Below are positions 6,751 to 11,537 of a DNA stretch of 11,537 nt, in pieces. A model generated the notes under the pieces. That model was given only the letters and a program-made list of their open reading frames with translations. It ran no database searches and was not told where the DNA came from. Position 1 is the stretch's first letter; every line of letters starts with the position of its first letter. The DNA comes from Akkermansiaceae bacterium (GTDB taxonomy: Bacteria; Verrucomicrobiota; Verrucomicrobiia; Verrucomicrobiales; Akkermansiaceae), in contig WTJZ01000070.1 in NCBI GenBank assembly GCA_011524615.1, positions 1-11,537 on the forward strand, given 5' to 3'. The translations under genes and the position numbers were made by a program.

Positions 6751-7750
6751 TATATGAATAATCTAGGGTCTCCTTGCGATGAAGAATTTGAGGGGTATTC
6801 CCACGTCCGAGTAAAGCTAATTTGATAGTGAGGCTAATATTTCCGCTATATCCTTTACTCTCTACGAGGGAGTACTTGGGTCTAAGCCCTTCGAAGATAT
6901 ACCGATCCGCAATGAGAGATATATCACCTGAACCGAATTCAGTGAGAAGTTGTTCCACATTGGCTTGTTGGAGGTCGTCCTCGGTGTCCTTGATCCCGTC
7001 CTCGCCAATGATTCTCTGATGGAGGAGACTAGCGGACTCGATATCGATGATACGGCCGATGGGGCTGAGGGAGTTGAGCGAGATGATCTCAGGATCTGCA
7101 GAGGCGAGGTCGATTTGATGAGTGGTCCAGATATTGAAGTAGTTTGACCAGTCAGGCTTGGCTGCCTCTAGGGCGTCATAGCCATGGACGAGCCTGACCT
7201 CATCGAGGGAGGAAAAGTAACGGTTGTAAGGCCGTCCGGTGAAGCCTTCGCTCTCATAGTTGATCTCCTCCCAGCCAGTAGTCGTAGTGACCTGATCATC
7301 TGCGTCTACCCATTCAAAGAGGCAGTGTAAGAAGAGCTGGGCATCAGAGGGATCCATCTCCCATTCCTCCGTGATGATCTGGTAGAGCAGGGTGTTTCCC
7401 AGTGATTCTCCGTCTTGTCGGTATTCTTGTAGGGCCTTATTGATGAGGGCGTTTAGCCCAAAGGTCGTCGCGAGAGAGGTAAAGGTGGATTCATAGCCAG
7501 AGCTACCATATTCATCCTGATAGGTGAGGAGTGGGTCACTACGCTTGATGCTGCCGTGGACAGCGATGGCGATGCCCTTCTCGGCTAGCTCACGCGCGAG
7601 GCGGCCATGACTCTCAGAGGTGGCTACATCGGCCTGAATCTTGACGACTGAGAGCGAGGCGAAGACTGCCATCGCTAAGATCGACATGATCCAGAATACG
7701 GCAACTAAGGCGCTGCCAGAGTGGTGAGAGGAACGAGTGGACGTGATCAT
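6740..7750 (-). CDS. gspK: Minor pseudopilin GspK
   Basis: GspK caps the pseudopilus tip with GspI and GspJ. The N-terminus is a class III signal: a short leader ending HHSG (residue 12), then a hydrophobic helix (SALVAVFWIMSILAMAVFA). Mature residue 5 is not Glu, which is typical of GspK and sets it apart from the other pseudopilins. Further GspK hallmarks are FEWVDADDQ (about 145-153) and RYFSSLDEVRLVHGYD (about 177-192). The large insert domain brings the protein to 336 aa, the usual size. Its ATG overlaps the stop of gspJ (ATGA), so translation is probably coupled; its own last 11 bp overlap the L-like gene. Confidence 0.88.
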   Translation of the reverse strand: MITSTRSSHHSGSALVAVFWIMSILAMAVFASLSVVKIQADVATSESHGRLARELAEKGIAIAVHGSIKRSDPLLTYQDEYGSSGYESTFTSLATTFGLNALINKALQEYRQDGESLGNTLLYQIITEEWEMDPSDAQLFLHCLFEWVDADDQVTTTTGWEEINYESEGFTGRPYNRYFSSLDEVRLVHGYDALEAAKPDWSNYFNIWTTHQIDLASADPEIISLNSLSPIGRIIDIESASLLHQRIIGEDGIKDTEDDLQQANVEQLLTEFGSGDISLIADRYIFEGLRPKYSLVESKGYSGNISLTIKLALLGRGNTPQILHRKETLDYSYNEQ

Positions 7751-8487
7751 TCTGGTGATGCGGTTCCGTCGGGTTGTCTGGCATTACCGGTGGAGGTATT
7801 CCAAGTTGATTGATGATGTTGGGCGGGATTGACCTTAGAGGGGCACCAAAAGCGATGAATGGTATGGCGCGCCTCTAAGTCGATGGTCATCTTGAGCTCG
7901 AAGAAGAGTGGGGGCGTATTGGGATCCCATGTAGTAGCCCAAGAGGGATTATAGTCGCGGTCTTGGTCTCGTCCGTTCCAGACGAGCCATTCGAACTGCC
8001 AAATCTCGTCTAGGAGGACGAGGGTTTGGAGTGGTTCTTGGTTTGGATCGATGAGTTCACCAGAGGTGTTCTCTCCGTCGGAGAGGAGAGGGTCGGCGAA
8101 GTACTCTAGAATGATGTCGATTGTTTTATTAGCGTTCGGCTTGGTCGAAATCTTGACAGCCTTAGCGACGAAGGGTTGGCCCGCCCAGCTGAAGACCTCG
8201 CCAGGGTTTTGGATGATGAGTTCTGAGAGGTGTTGAGTCGGAGACTCTGTGGTAGTGAGTTGGACGATCGCGTCTCCGTTGAGTTCTAAGAAGGCGCGGT
8301 CTAAGAAGGAGAAGAAGGCGCTCTCCTTCATGTGGAGGTTAGAGTTCTCCATAGCGTCATTGGAGACATTCAGGTTCCAGTCGGCGATCTTGAAGATCGT
8401 GCCGAGGATCATCGCTGTGATGGCGATTGCTAGCGTGACCTCTAGTAAGAGGTAACCTGCAGGAGTGGAGGATCGGTTAACGCGCAT
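7747..8487 (-). CDS. gspJ: Minor pseudopilin GspJ-like
   Basis: The protein (246 aa) begins with a leader of 11 residues ending in PAG, followed by YLLLEVTLAIAITAMILGTIF. This is a prepilin-peptidase site with Glu at mature position 5 and the N-terminal transmembrane/assembly helix. The globular part contains beta-rich stretches ending in PLFFELKMTIDLEARHTIHRFWCPS (two adjoining parts), as GspJ does near its C-terminus. The call as J follows from size (longer than H and I) and from its place directly before gspK. It overlaps gspI by 11 bp and gspK by 4 bp. A GGAGA lies about 12 nt before the ATG, rather far for a standard site. The C-terminal 30 residues are polar and probably disordered. Confidence 0.78.
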   Translation of the reverse strand: MRVNRSSTPAGYLLLEVTLAIAITAMILGTIFKIADWNLNVSNDAMENSNLHMKESAFFSFLDRAFLELNGDAIVQLTTTESPTQHLSELIIQNPGEVFSWAGQPFVAKAVKISTKPNANKTIDIILEYFADPLLSDGENTSGELIDPNQEPLQTLVLLDEIWQFEWLVWNGRDQDRDYNPSWATTWDPNTPPLFFELKMTIDLEARHTIHRFWCPSKVNPAQHHQSTWNTSTGNARQPDGTASPE

Positions 8488-8905
8488 AGAGATCAGAGTG
8501 TCTCCACGTCTCCGCAGAGTGGTTAACGTATTCGCCGTCCTCCCACCAGACGGCCTTGACTTCTATCTTATAGAGCTTGGTGAGAGGTTGCCCTTCTTGA
8601 TCGAGTAAATCCTGGAGGGGAGTCACGATGGTTTCTAGATCGACATCCCACTCCTCGACATGACGAGACTTCTGTCCCTCTTGCAGGCGCGGGTTAGTTG
8701 TGGCGAAGAAGAGTTCATTATGGATGATGCGACTCAGGGCAGACTCTCGCTTGGCCTCGTAGGAGAGCTTAGCTATACGCTGGATCGAGACGACTAAGGC
8801 AGTACCCATGATACCACATAACGCCACGGTCAGGATCGCCTCCATGAGGGCAAATCCAGAGTGGGGTAGCGGTCGCGCTAGGCGAGTCTGAGGCGTGCGT
8901 GTCAT
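8477..8905 (-). CDS. gspI: Minor pseudopilin GspI-like
   Basis: A basic leader (MTRTPQTRLARPLPHSG, 17 residues) is cut before FALMEAILTVALCGIMGTALV, with Glu at mature position 5. This is a class III signal for the prepilin peptidase. At 142 aa it has the usual GspI size, and FALMEAILTVAL fits the 'F.LlEvlvAlai' start of GspI. It lies between the H-like and J-like genes, which matches the standard G-H-I-J-K order. The gspH stop is followed by one base and then this ATG (TAG-T-ATG), so reinitiation or coupling is likely. A purine-rich AGGAAGAGGAGAG lies about 19 bp or more upstream, too distant to be a normal ribosome-binding site. Confidence 0.78.
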   Translation of the reverse strand: MTRTPQTRLARPLPHSGFALMEAILTVALCGIMGTALVVSIQRIAKLSYEAKRESALSRIIHNELFFATTNPRLQEGQKSRHVEEWDVDLETIVTPLQDLLDQEGQPLTKLYKIEVKAVWWEDGEYVNHSAETWRHSDLYAR

Positions 8906-8906
8906 A

Positions 8907-9425
8907 CTATCGGGCTATATAACTCTCCTCTTCCTGAACACGAGCTGAAAGCGGGTCCATATGTAGGACGATCCAGTTCTGGCGCTCAGAGAGACGAATG
9001 GAGATCGGTTCGCATAATCCAGTAGGCGAGAAGTCCCATGTGATGGGTTCCGTAGAGGTGCTCGCAGTGGGGCGCAGCCACGCGCTATCGTTGGCGCCCC
9101 AGCGGCGAATGTCGATGTCTACATTAGCGGTGTACTTCTCGATACTAACGAAGCCTTTTGTGTCAGAGTTCTCTGAGGGTTTCTCGATGACGACTTCTCG
9201 GGGTGAGAGGAGACGGAGGCGGTGGGGCTGCTGCTTAAGGAAGGCGAGGGTGCGCGCTCTACTCGCCAGAGCCTCGACCTTAACGGCTGCGGTGCGCAGT
9301 TCCTTGTCATCTGCTTGCCCATTATAGGCGGTGAGTCCCAGACCAGCGAGCACACCAATGAGCGCGATCGCAATCACGACCTCGAGTAAGGAGATTCCTC
9401 GCGGGAGAGAAGTGTACTGTTTGAT
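8907..9425 (-). CDS. gspH: GspH-like minor pseudopilin with no canonical start codon
   Basis: The frame encodes a pseudopilin: PRG, then ISLLEVVIAIALIGVLAGLGL, with Glu at mature position 5. A GspH-like globular part follows, with ITWDFSPTGLCEPISIRL and a final IVLHMDPLSARVQEEE. The start is the problem. The frame is open back to a TAA at 9447-9449, but contains no ATG, GTG, TTG or CTG before the prepilin motif. The first canonical codon is a GTG at 9375-9377, inside the hydrophobic helix, which would remove the cleavage site and Glu5. I place the start at ATC (9423-9425), which gives a typical 10-residue leader, (M)KQYTSLPRG, and has AGG about 8 nt upstream. An ATG-to-ATC mutation, a sequencing error or a rare AUC start would all explain it. 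It may therefore be poorly expressed. Confidence 0.72.
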   Translation of the reverse strand: MKQYTSLPRGISLLEVVIAIALIGVLAGLGLTAYNGQADDKELRTAAVKVEALASRARTLAFLKQQPHRLRLLSPREVVIEKPSENSDTKGFVSIEKYTANVDIDIRRWGANDSAWLRPTASTSTEPITWDFSPTGLCEPISIRLSERQNWIVLHMDPLSARVQEEESYIAR

Positions 9426-9557
9426 AAGTCTGACCTGGGTGAATGATTAGAGGGGGCTTAGGATGCGTGAGGTGATTTGGTTTCTATGCTCAATAGTGTG
9501 AATTCGAGTTCAGAAACATTGCAGGGGAGTTCCCTCTTACTCACGTCTTAAGCGATT
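9426..9557 (-). other. Spacer between gspG and gspH
   Basis: About 130 bp with no credible gene: only a nine-codon frame starting at an ATG near 9520, and an 11-codon frame from a TTG. A weak inverted repeat (AGGG...CCCT around 9522-9536) follows the gspG stop but has no T-run. The spacer may be an mRNA processing or partial attenuation point, or the remnant of a gspH 5' end with its start lost. Confidence 0.35.
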
Positions 9558-10007
9558 TTATTGTGGGTCTTGAGAGCTGATGTCATCCTCAGTCCCGAGT
9601 TGTCCGTCTTCCCCCTTTGAGATGATCTCGTAGGTGGAAGGGTCCTTCGTGCCTGGGTACTTGTAGATGTACTCAGACTGCCATGGGTCGAGTGGTAGCT
9701 CAGACATTTGTTGCTTCCACCTTCTCGGAGTGGGGGCACTTGATGGCTTGGTGACGAGTGCCTGGAGTCCTTGACTTTCACTTGGGTATACTCCACCGAC
9801 AAGTTTGTAGGACTCTAGGAGGGTTTTCATCGAATTGATTTTGATTCTAGCAGCTTTGTCATTTGCTCCACTGAAGACACCCGAAAAACTACCAATGCCC
9901 GCTGCGAGAATAAGACCGATAATGCCGAGGACGATCACGATTTCTAGAAGGGTCATACCTCGTTTGAGGGTGCGTAAGGTTCCGTTTTTGGTGGATGTTA
10001 CTGTCAT
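9558..10007 (-). CDS. gspG: Major pseudopilin GspG
   Basis: GspG is the repeating subunit of the T2SS pseudopilus. A 17-residue leader ending TLKRG is cut before MTLLEIVIVLGIIGLILAAG, with Glu at mature position 5. The globular part carries the family's conserved order: YPSESQGLQALV (74-85), the PRRW loop (about 94-97), LPLDPWQSEYIYKYPG (104-119), YEIISKGEDGQLGTEDDI (126-143). The last stretch supplies the calcium-binding loop of GspG. At 149 aa the length is standard. It is the first gene of the secretion operon, 98 bp after the Nudix gene, and about 130 bp separate it from gspH. This spacing often lets major pseudopilin mRNA outnumber the minor ones, which is inference here. No Shine-Dalgarno sequence precedes its ATG. 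Confidence 0.96.
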   Translation of the reverse strand: MTVTSTKNGTLRTLKRGMTLLEIVIVLGIIGLILAAGIGSFSGVFSGANDKAARIKINSMKTLLESYKLVGGVYPSESQGLQALVTKPSSAPTPRRWKQQMSELPLDPWQSEYIYKYPGTKDPSTYEIISKGEDGQLGTEDDISSQDPQ

Positions 10008-10027
10008 ATAGGAAGAGTTGTACTAGG

Positions 10028-10033
10028 AGTATA
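10028..10033 (-). promoter_or_regulatory. Possible -10 box for gspG
   Basis: TATACT on the minus strand lies about 20 bp before the gspG ATG. No good -35 stands at 16-18 bp (AACAAA at 17 bp). It is the best candidate in the 98-bp gap; the operon might instead be read through from the Nudix promoter. Confidence 0.2.
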
Positions 10034-10086
10034 GCGAAGGAATAAAGCTATTTGTTAGGAAAAGCGTCGTTTTTTGTTACGAAAGC

Positions 10087-10105
10087 GCCTCATAGGAATA
10101 GAGGC
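10087..10105 (-). terminator. Weak hairpin directly after the Nudix stop codon
   Basis: Arms GCCTC (101-105 side) and GAGGC (87-91 side) form a 5-bp stem with a 9-nt loop, immediately after the TAA. Only a short, interrupted T stretch (GCTTTCG) follows, so termination would be inefficient and read-through into gspG is likely. Confidence 0.25.
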
Positions 10106-10591
10106 TTACTTCATGAAGACGATCACCTCAGATGGGGGAGTGGGGTCAAAGTAGGCTCTGGTGTACGGATGGACGTCTGGATGAGTGAGTAATTCGTGAG
10201 GAGAGAGCCAGAGGGCTTTCTCATGTTGGGAGTCTGTGATGAGTTCCGCACTGTGGATGCGGCACTCAAAGGCGATGACGAGGTAGTTCGTGCCTATGTC
10301 GTCAACTCCTCGGAAATTATCAGGGTAGTGGTGCTGAGCGACGGCGGTGAAAGAGATCTCAGTGGGGCGGACTCCTAATTCCTGCAGGGCGACACGGTCT
10401 AGAGCTTCCGGGAGTCTCTCGTTTTTTTGAACAACTCCGCCGGGAACAAACCAAGTGTGTTGTGCAGGCTTATTGGTACGATAGCCGACCAGGATTTGGT
10501 TATGTTCATTCCGTACTAGCAAGTCTACTGAGACTAATTTCCCCCGCGAGAGGAGTTGAAAGAAGTCTTCCTGAGGGAGAATTTGAGACAT
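10106..10591 (-). CDS. gmm: Nudix hydrolase, GDP-mannose mannosyl hydrolase type
   Basis: Enzymes of this group split GDP-mannose (or GDP-glucose) into GDP and the sugar, in the cytoplasm. The Nudix box runs from about residue 51 to 73 (GGVVQKNERLPEALDRV, then ALQELGV). It lacks the first Glu of the usual REUXEE core, the same deviation seen in E. coli Gmm. Other Gmm-like signs are LVSVDLLVRN (19-28), GYRTNKPAQHTWFVPGG (36-52), QHHYPDNFRG (86-95) and a His at 123 in SQHEKALWLSP, matching the catalytic His region of Gmm. Length (161 aa) fits. It has its own promoter about 70 bp upstream and a weak terminator. No Shine-Dalgarno sequence is visible. Substrate choice within sugar nucleotides cannot be settled by eye. 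Confidence 0.85.
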   Translation of the reverse strand: MSQILPQEDFFQLLSRGKLVSVDLLVRNEHNQILVGYRTNKPAQHTWFVPGGVVQKNERLPEALDRVALQELGVRPTEISFTAVAQHHYPDNFRGVDDIGTNYLVIAFECRIHSAELITDSQHEKALWLSPHELLTHPDVHPYTRAYFDPTPPSEVIVFMK

Positions 10592-10656
10592 GAGGGGTAC
10601 TCTATTTGATTGAGTTGGTTATGTAAAGGGTTGTTTGATTGTGTTTGCTTATCTCT

Positions 10657-10685
10657 ATTGTACCTTTAGTTCTATTTTGTGGCAA
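10657..10685 (-). promoter_or_regulatory. Sigma70-type promoter for the Nudix gene
   Basis: On the minus strand TTGCCA (10685-10680) and TACAAT (10662-10657) are separated by exactly 17 bp, each one base from consensus. Transcription would start near 10650 and give a leader of about 58 nt before the Nudix ATG. It may also feed the secretion operon by read-through. Confidence 0.6.
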
Positions 10686-10772
10686 AATGGCGAGGTTGCT
10701 GAGGGCGGTAAGAAACTTTGCGCCGCTTATAACGGGGATGTGCTCTCCTGAAGGTTAAGATTTGTTGAATGT

Positions 10773-10795
10773 TTCAAAAAATGTTCTTTTTTGAA
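10773..10795. repeat. AT-rich perfect inverted repeat
   Basis: Arms TTCAAAAAA (10773-10781) and TTTTTTGAA (10787-10795) are perfect complements around TGTTC. A smaller repeat, TTGAA (10765-10769) with TTCAA (10773-10777), overlaps its left arm. It lies about 40 bp upstream of the plus-strand promoter and about 90 bp upstream of the Nudix -35 box, so it could be a protein-binding site. It could also be chance in AT-rich DNA. Confidence 0.35.
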
Positions 10796-10835
10796 TTTCC
10801 GTGTCGTTTTCTAACCTTTGTGTCATAAATTGTTT

Positions 10836-10864
10836 TTGAAAGTTTTTTATGACCCTGCTAGTAT
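10836..10864 (+). promoter_or_regulatory. Plus-strand sigma70-type promoter without a gene
   Basis: TTGAAA (10836-10841) and TAGTAT (10859-10864) are 17 bp apart, and the -10 has an extended TGC directly before it. Transcription would begin near 10871, in front of the terminator that ends purB, with no protein gene between. Confidence 0.5.
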
Positions 10865-10870
10865 ATATGC

Positions 10871-10989
10871 ATAGATACGCCACAAGTCAGGATATTGTAA
10901 GCCCCATAACTTGCCTTGTATGATATTAAATACTTAATAAATAATATAAATAGATACGAAAAAGCCAGCTCGTGAGAGCTGGCTTTTTT
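10871..10989 (+). ncRNA. Candidate small RNA, about 119 nt
   Basis: This call rests on signals only: a 17-bp-spaced promoter with extended -10 ending at 10864, a likely start near 10871, and a strong terminator hairpin followed by six Ts at 10984-10989. The transcript would not overlap the purB coding sequence. Its body is AU-rich in the second half and shows a possible stem between ACAAG and CTTGT (about 10882-10919). The nonamer ATAGATACG occurs at the presumed 5' end (10871-10879) and again just before the terminator (10950-10958). I match it to no known RNA family. The only reading frame is 18 codons from an ATG at 10868, at or just before the predicted start, so coding is unlikely. Confidence 0.35.
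10959..10989. terminator. Bidirectional intrinsic terminator after purB
   Basis: Arms AGCCAGCTC (10963-10971) and GAGCTGGCT (10976-10984) pair perfectly around GTGA, flanked by five As on the left and Ts on the right. It can therefore end transcripts on both strands: purB, whose stop lies 42 bp away on the minus strand, and any plus-strand RNA starting at 10871. Confidence 0.85.
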
Positions 10990-11031
10990 ACCATACAGAG
11001 TGGGGTATCCCACTCGTTTGGGTGACTGTGC

Positions 11032-11537
11032 TTACAGGATAGATCCTGGATTGAGGTCTGCGGCTGCTGGACATGCGGCTACCTTGGAGGCTACTTCTGA
11101 GACGAAGTATGCGACCTGCTCTCTCGCCATTCCGACGTTTGCCTGGCCCTCTTGCTCGATTGCTTCGAGTTGTTCGAGAGTGAGAGGCATAGCGTCCTCT
11201 GCAGCGAGACGGCTGAGGAGATCGTTTTGTGCGATCTTAGTAGCGCGGAGATCCTCGACTGTAGCGACAGCGTGCTTCTTGATGAGCCCGTGTGCTTCCT
11301 CTCGTCCCATGCCGGCTTTGACGGCTTCCATCATGATGGTGGTGGTGAGGAGGAATGGGCGGTAATACGTGTTCTCCTTCTCGATGACAGAGGCGTATGC
11401 ATCCATCTGGTCGAGAATCGTGAGGAAGGTCTCGAAGAGGCCGTCTACAGCGTAGAAGGAATCAGGGAGCATGACGCGACGTACTACAGAACATGATACG
11501 TCACCCTCATTCCACTGGTCACCTGAGAGACCAGTAG
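11032..11537 (-). CDS. purB: Adenylosuccinate lyase, C-terminal part (runs off the window)
   Basis: PurB catalyses two eliminations of fumarate in purine synthesis: SAICAR to AICAR, and adenylosuccinate to AMP. The frame is open to the right edge, so the 5' part of the gene lies outside; 167 full codons are visible. The first visible residues include GDQWNEGDVSCSVVRRVMLP, a stretch strongly conserved in one class of adenylosuccinate lyases, directly followed by DSFYAVDG. The all-helical C-terminal part follows, with the ENTYYRPFLLTTTIMMEAVKAG (two adjoining parts) and REEAHGLIKKHAV segments usual for the family. An internal ATG at 11470-11472 is not the start, because conserved sequence continues upstream. 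The gene ends 42 bp before a strong terminator and appears independent of the secretion operon. Confidence 0.93.
   Translation of the reverse strand, partial: TGLSGDQWNEGDVSCSVVRRVMLPDSFYAVDGLFETFLTILDQMDAYASVIEKENTYYRPFLLTTTIMMEAVKAGMGREEAHGLIKKHAVATVEDLRATKIAQNDLLSRLAAEDAMPLTLEQLEAIEQEGQANVGMAREQVAYFVSEVASKVAACPAAADLNPGSIL

Larger units (their letters stand above)
10592..10958. other. AT-rich intergenic region between the Nudix gene and purB
   Basis: No established gene lies here. The stretch holds the Nudix promoter, a 23-codon plus-strand frame (10687-10758) in a locally GC-richer patch, an AT-rich inverted repeat (10773-10795), and a second promoter on the plus strand (10836-10864) that leads to the purB terminator. 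The rest is AT-rich, especially 10921-10957, with no further structure I can support. Confidence 0.6.

Noticed and set aside
9375..9377. GTG as the start of the GspH-like gene
   Set aside because: It would remove the prepilin cleavage site and the conserved Glu5, both of which are intact just upstream in the same frame.
10868..10924. 18-codon frame starting at ATG 10868 in the sRNA candidate
   Set aside because: The ATG lies at or before the predicted transcription start and has no ribosome-binding site.
11470..11472. ATG as a true start giving a short 146-aa protein
   Set aside because: Conserved adenylosuccinate lyase residues (GDQWNEGDVSCSVVRR) continue upstream in frame to the window edge.
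11000..11496. Two plus-strand frames (121 and 114 aa) opposite purB
   Set aside because: They are antisense to conserved purB sequence and one runs through the terminator side; no family features.

Overview
The window is a bacterial chromosomal segment in which every clear gene reads on the minus strand. Its core, about 2.1 to 10.0 kb, is a type II secretion (T2SS) or closely related pseudopilus operon. In transcription order (right to left) it holds GspG, a GspH-like protein, GspI, GspJ, GspK, a GspL/PilM-N-like protein, a GspM/PilO-like protein, a small periplasmic GspC/PilP-like protein and the secretin GspD. From gspH to the secretin the genes overlap or lie 1 to 23 bp apart. Only gspG stands slightly apart, with about 130 bp before gspH. 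The ATPase (GspE), the platform protein (GspF) and the prepilin peptidase (GspO) are not in the window. Gene content, protein style, scarce Shine-Dalgarno sequences and a double-hairpin REP-like element at the left end together suggest Verrucomicrobiota or a relative in the PVC group. This is an inference, not a proven assignment.

Right part: the window opens inside purB (adenylosuccinate lyase; C-terminal part only, 11032 to the end), which finishes at a strong, symmetrical intrinsic terminator (10959-10989). An AT-rich gap of about 370 bp follows. It holds a good sigma70-type promoter on the minus strand for a Nudix gene (GDP-mannose mannosyl hydrolase type, 10106-10591). It also holds an equally good promoter on the plus strand with no gene behind it. 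That second promoter would give an RNA of about 120 nt ending at the shared terminator, so it is a small-RNA candidate.

Middle part: the four minor pseudopilins and GspG carry class III (prepilin peptidase) signals. The GspH-like gene is odd because its frame has no ATG, GTG, TTG or CTG upstream of the prepilin cleavage motif. The secretin has two Asn/Thr-rich low-complexity insertions in its periplasmic N domains. The operon ends at a 13-bp-stem hairpin (2060-2097), whose distal arm contains the first possible start codons of the next gene.

Left part: three tightly packed, visibly AT-richer minus-strand genes (374-2069) encode two membrane proteins and one soluble protein. I can name none of them. 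The last ~370 bp (1-373) carry no convincing gene but do contain the REP-like double hairpin and a further hairpin.

Working picture: GspG and the H-I-J-K tip form the pseudopilus. The L-like and M-like proteins form the inner-membrane assembly platform. The C/P-like periplasmic protein probably bridges it to the secretin pore in the outer membrane. The Nudix gene and purB are ordinary metabolic neighbours.
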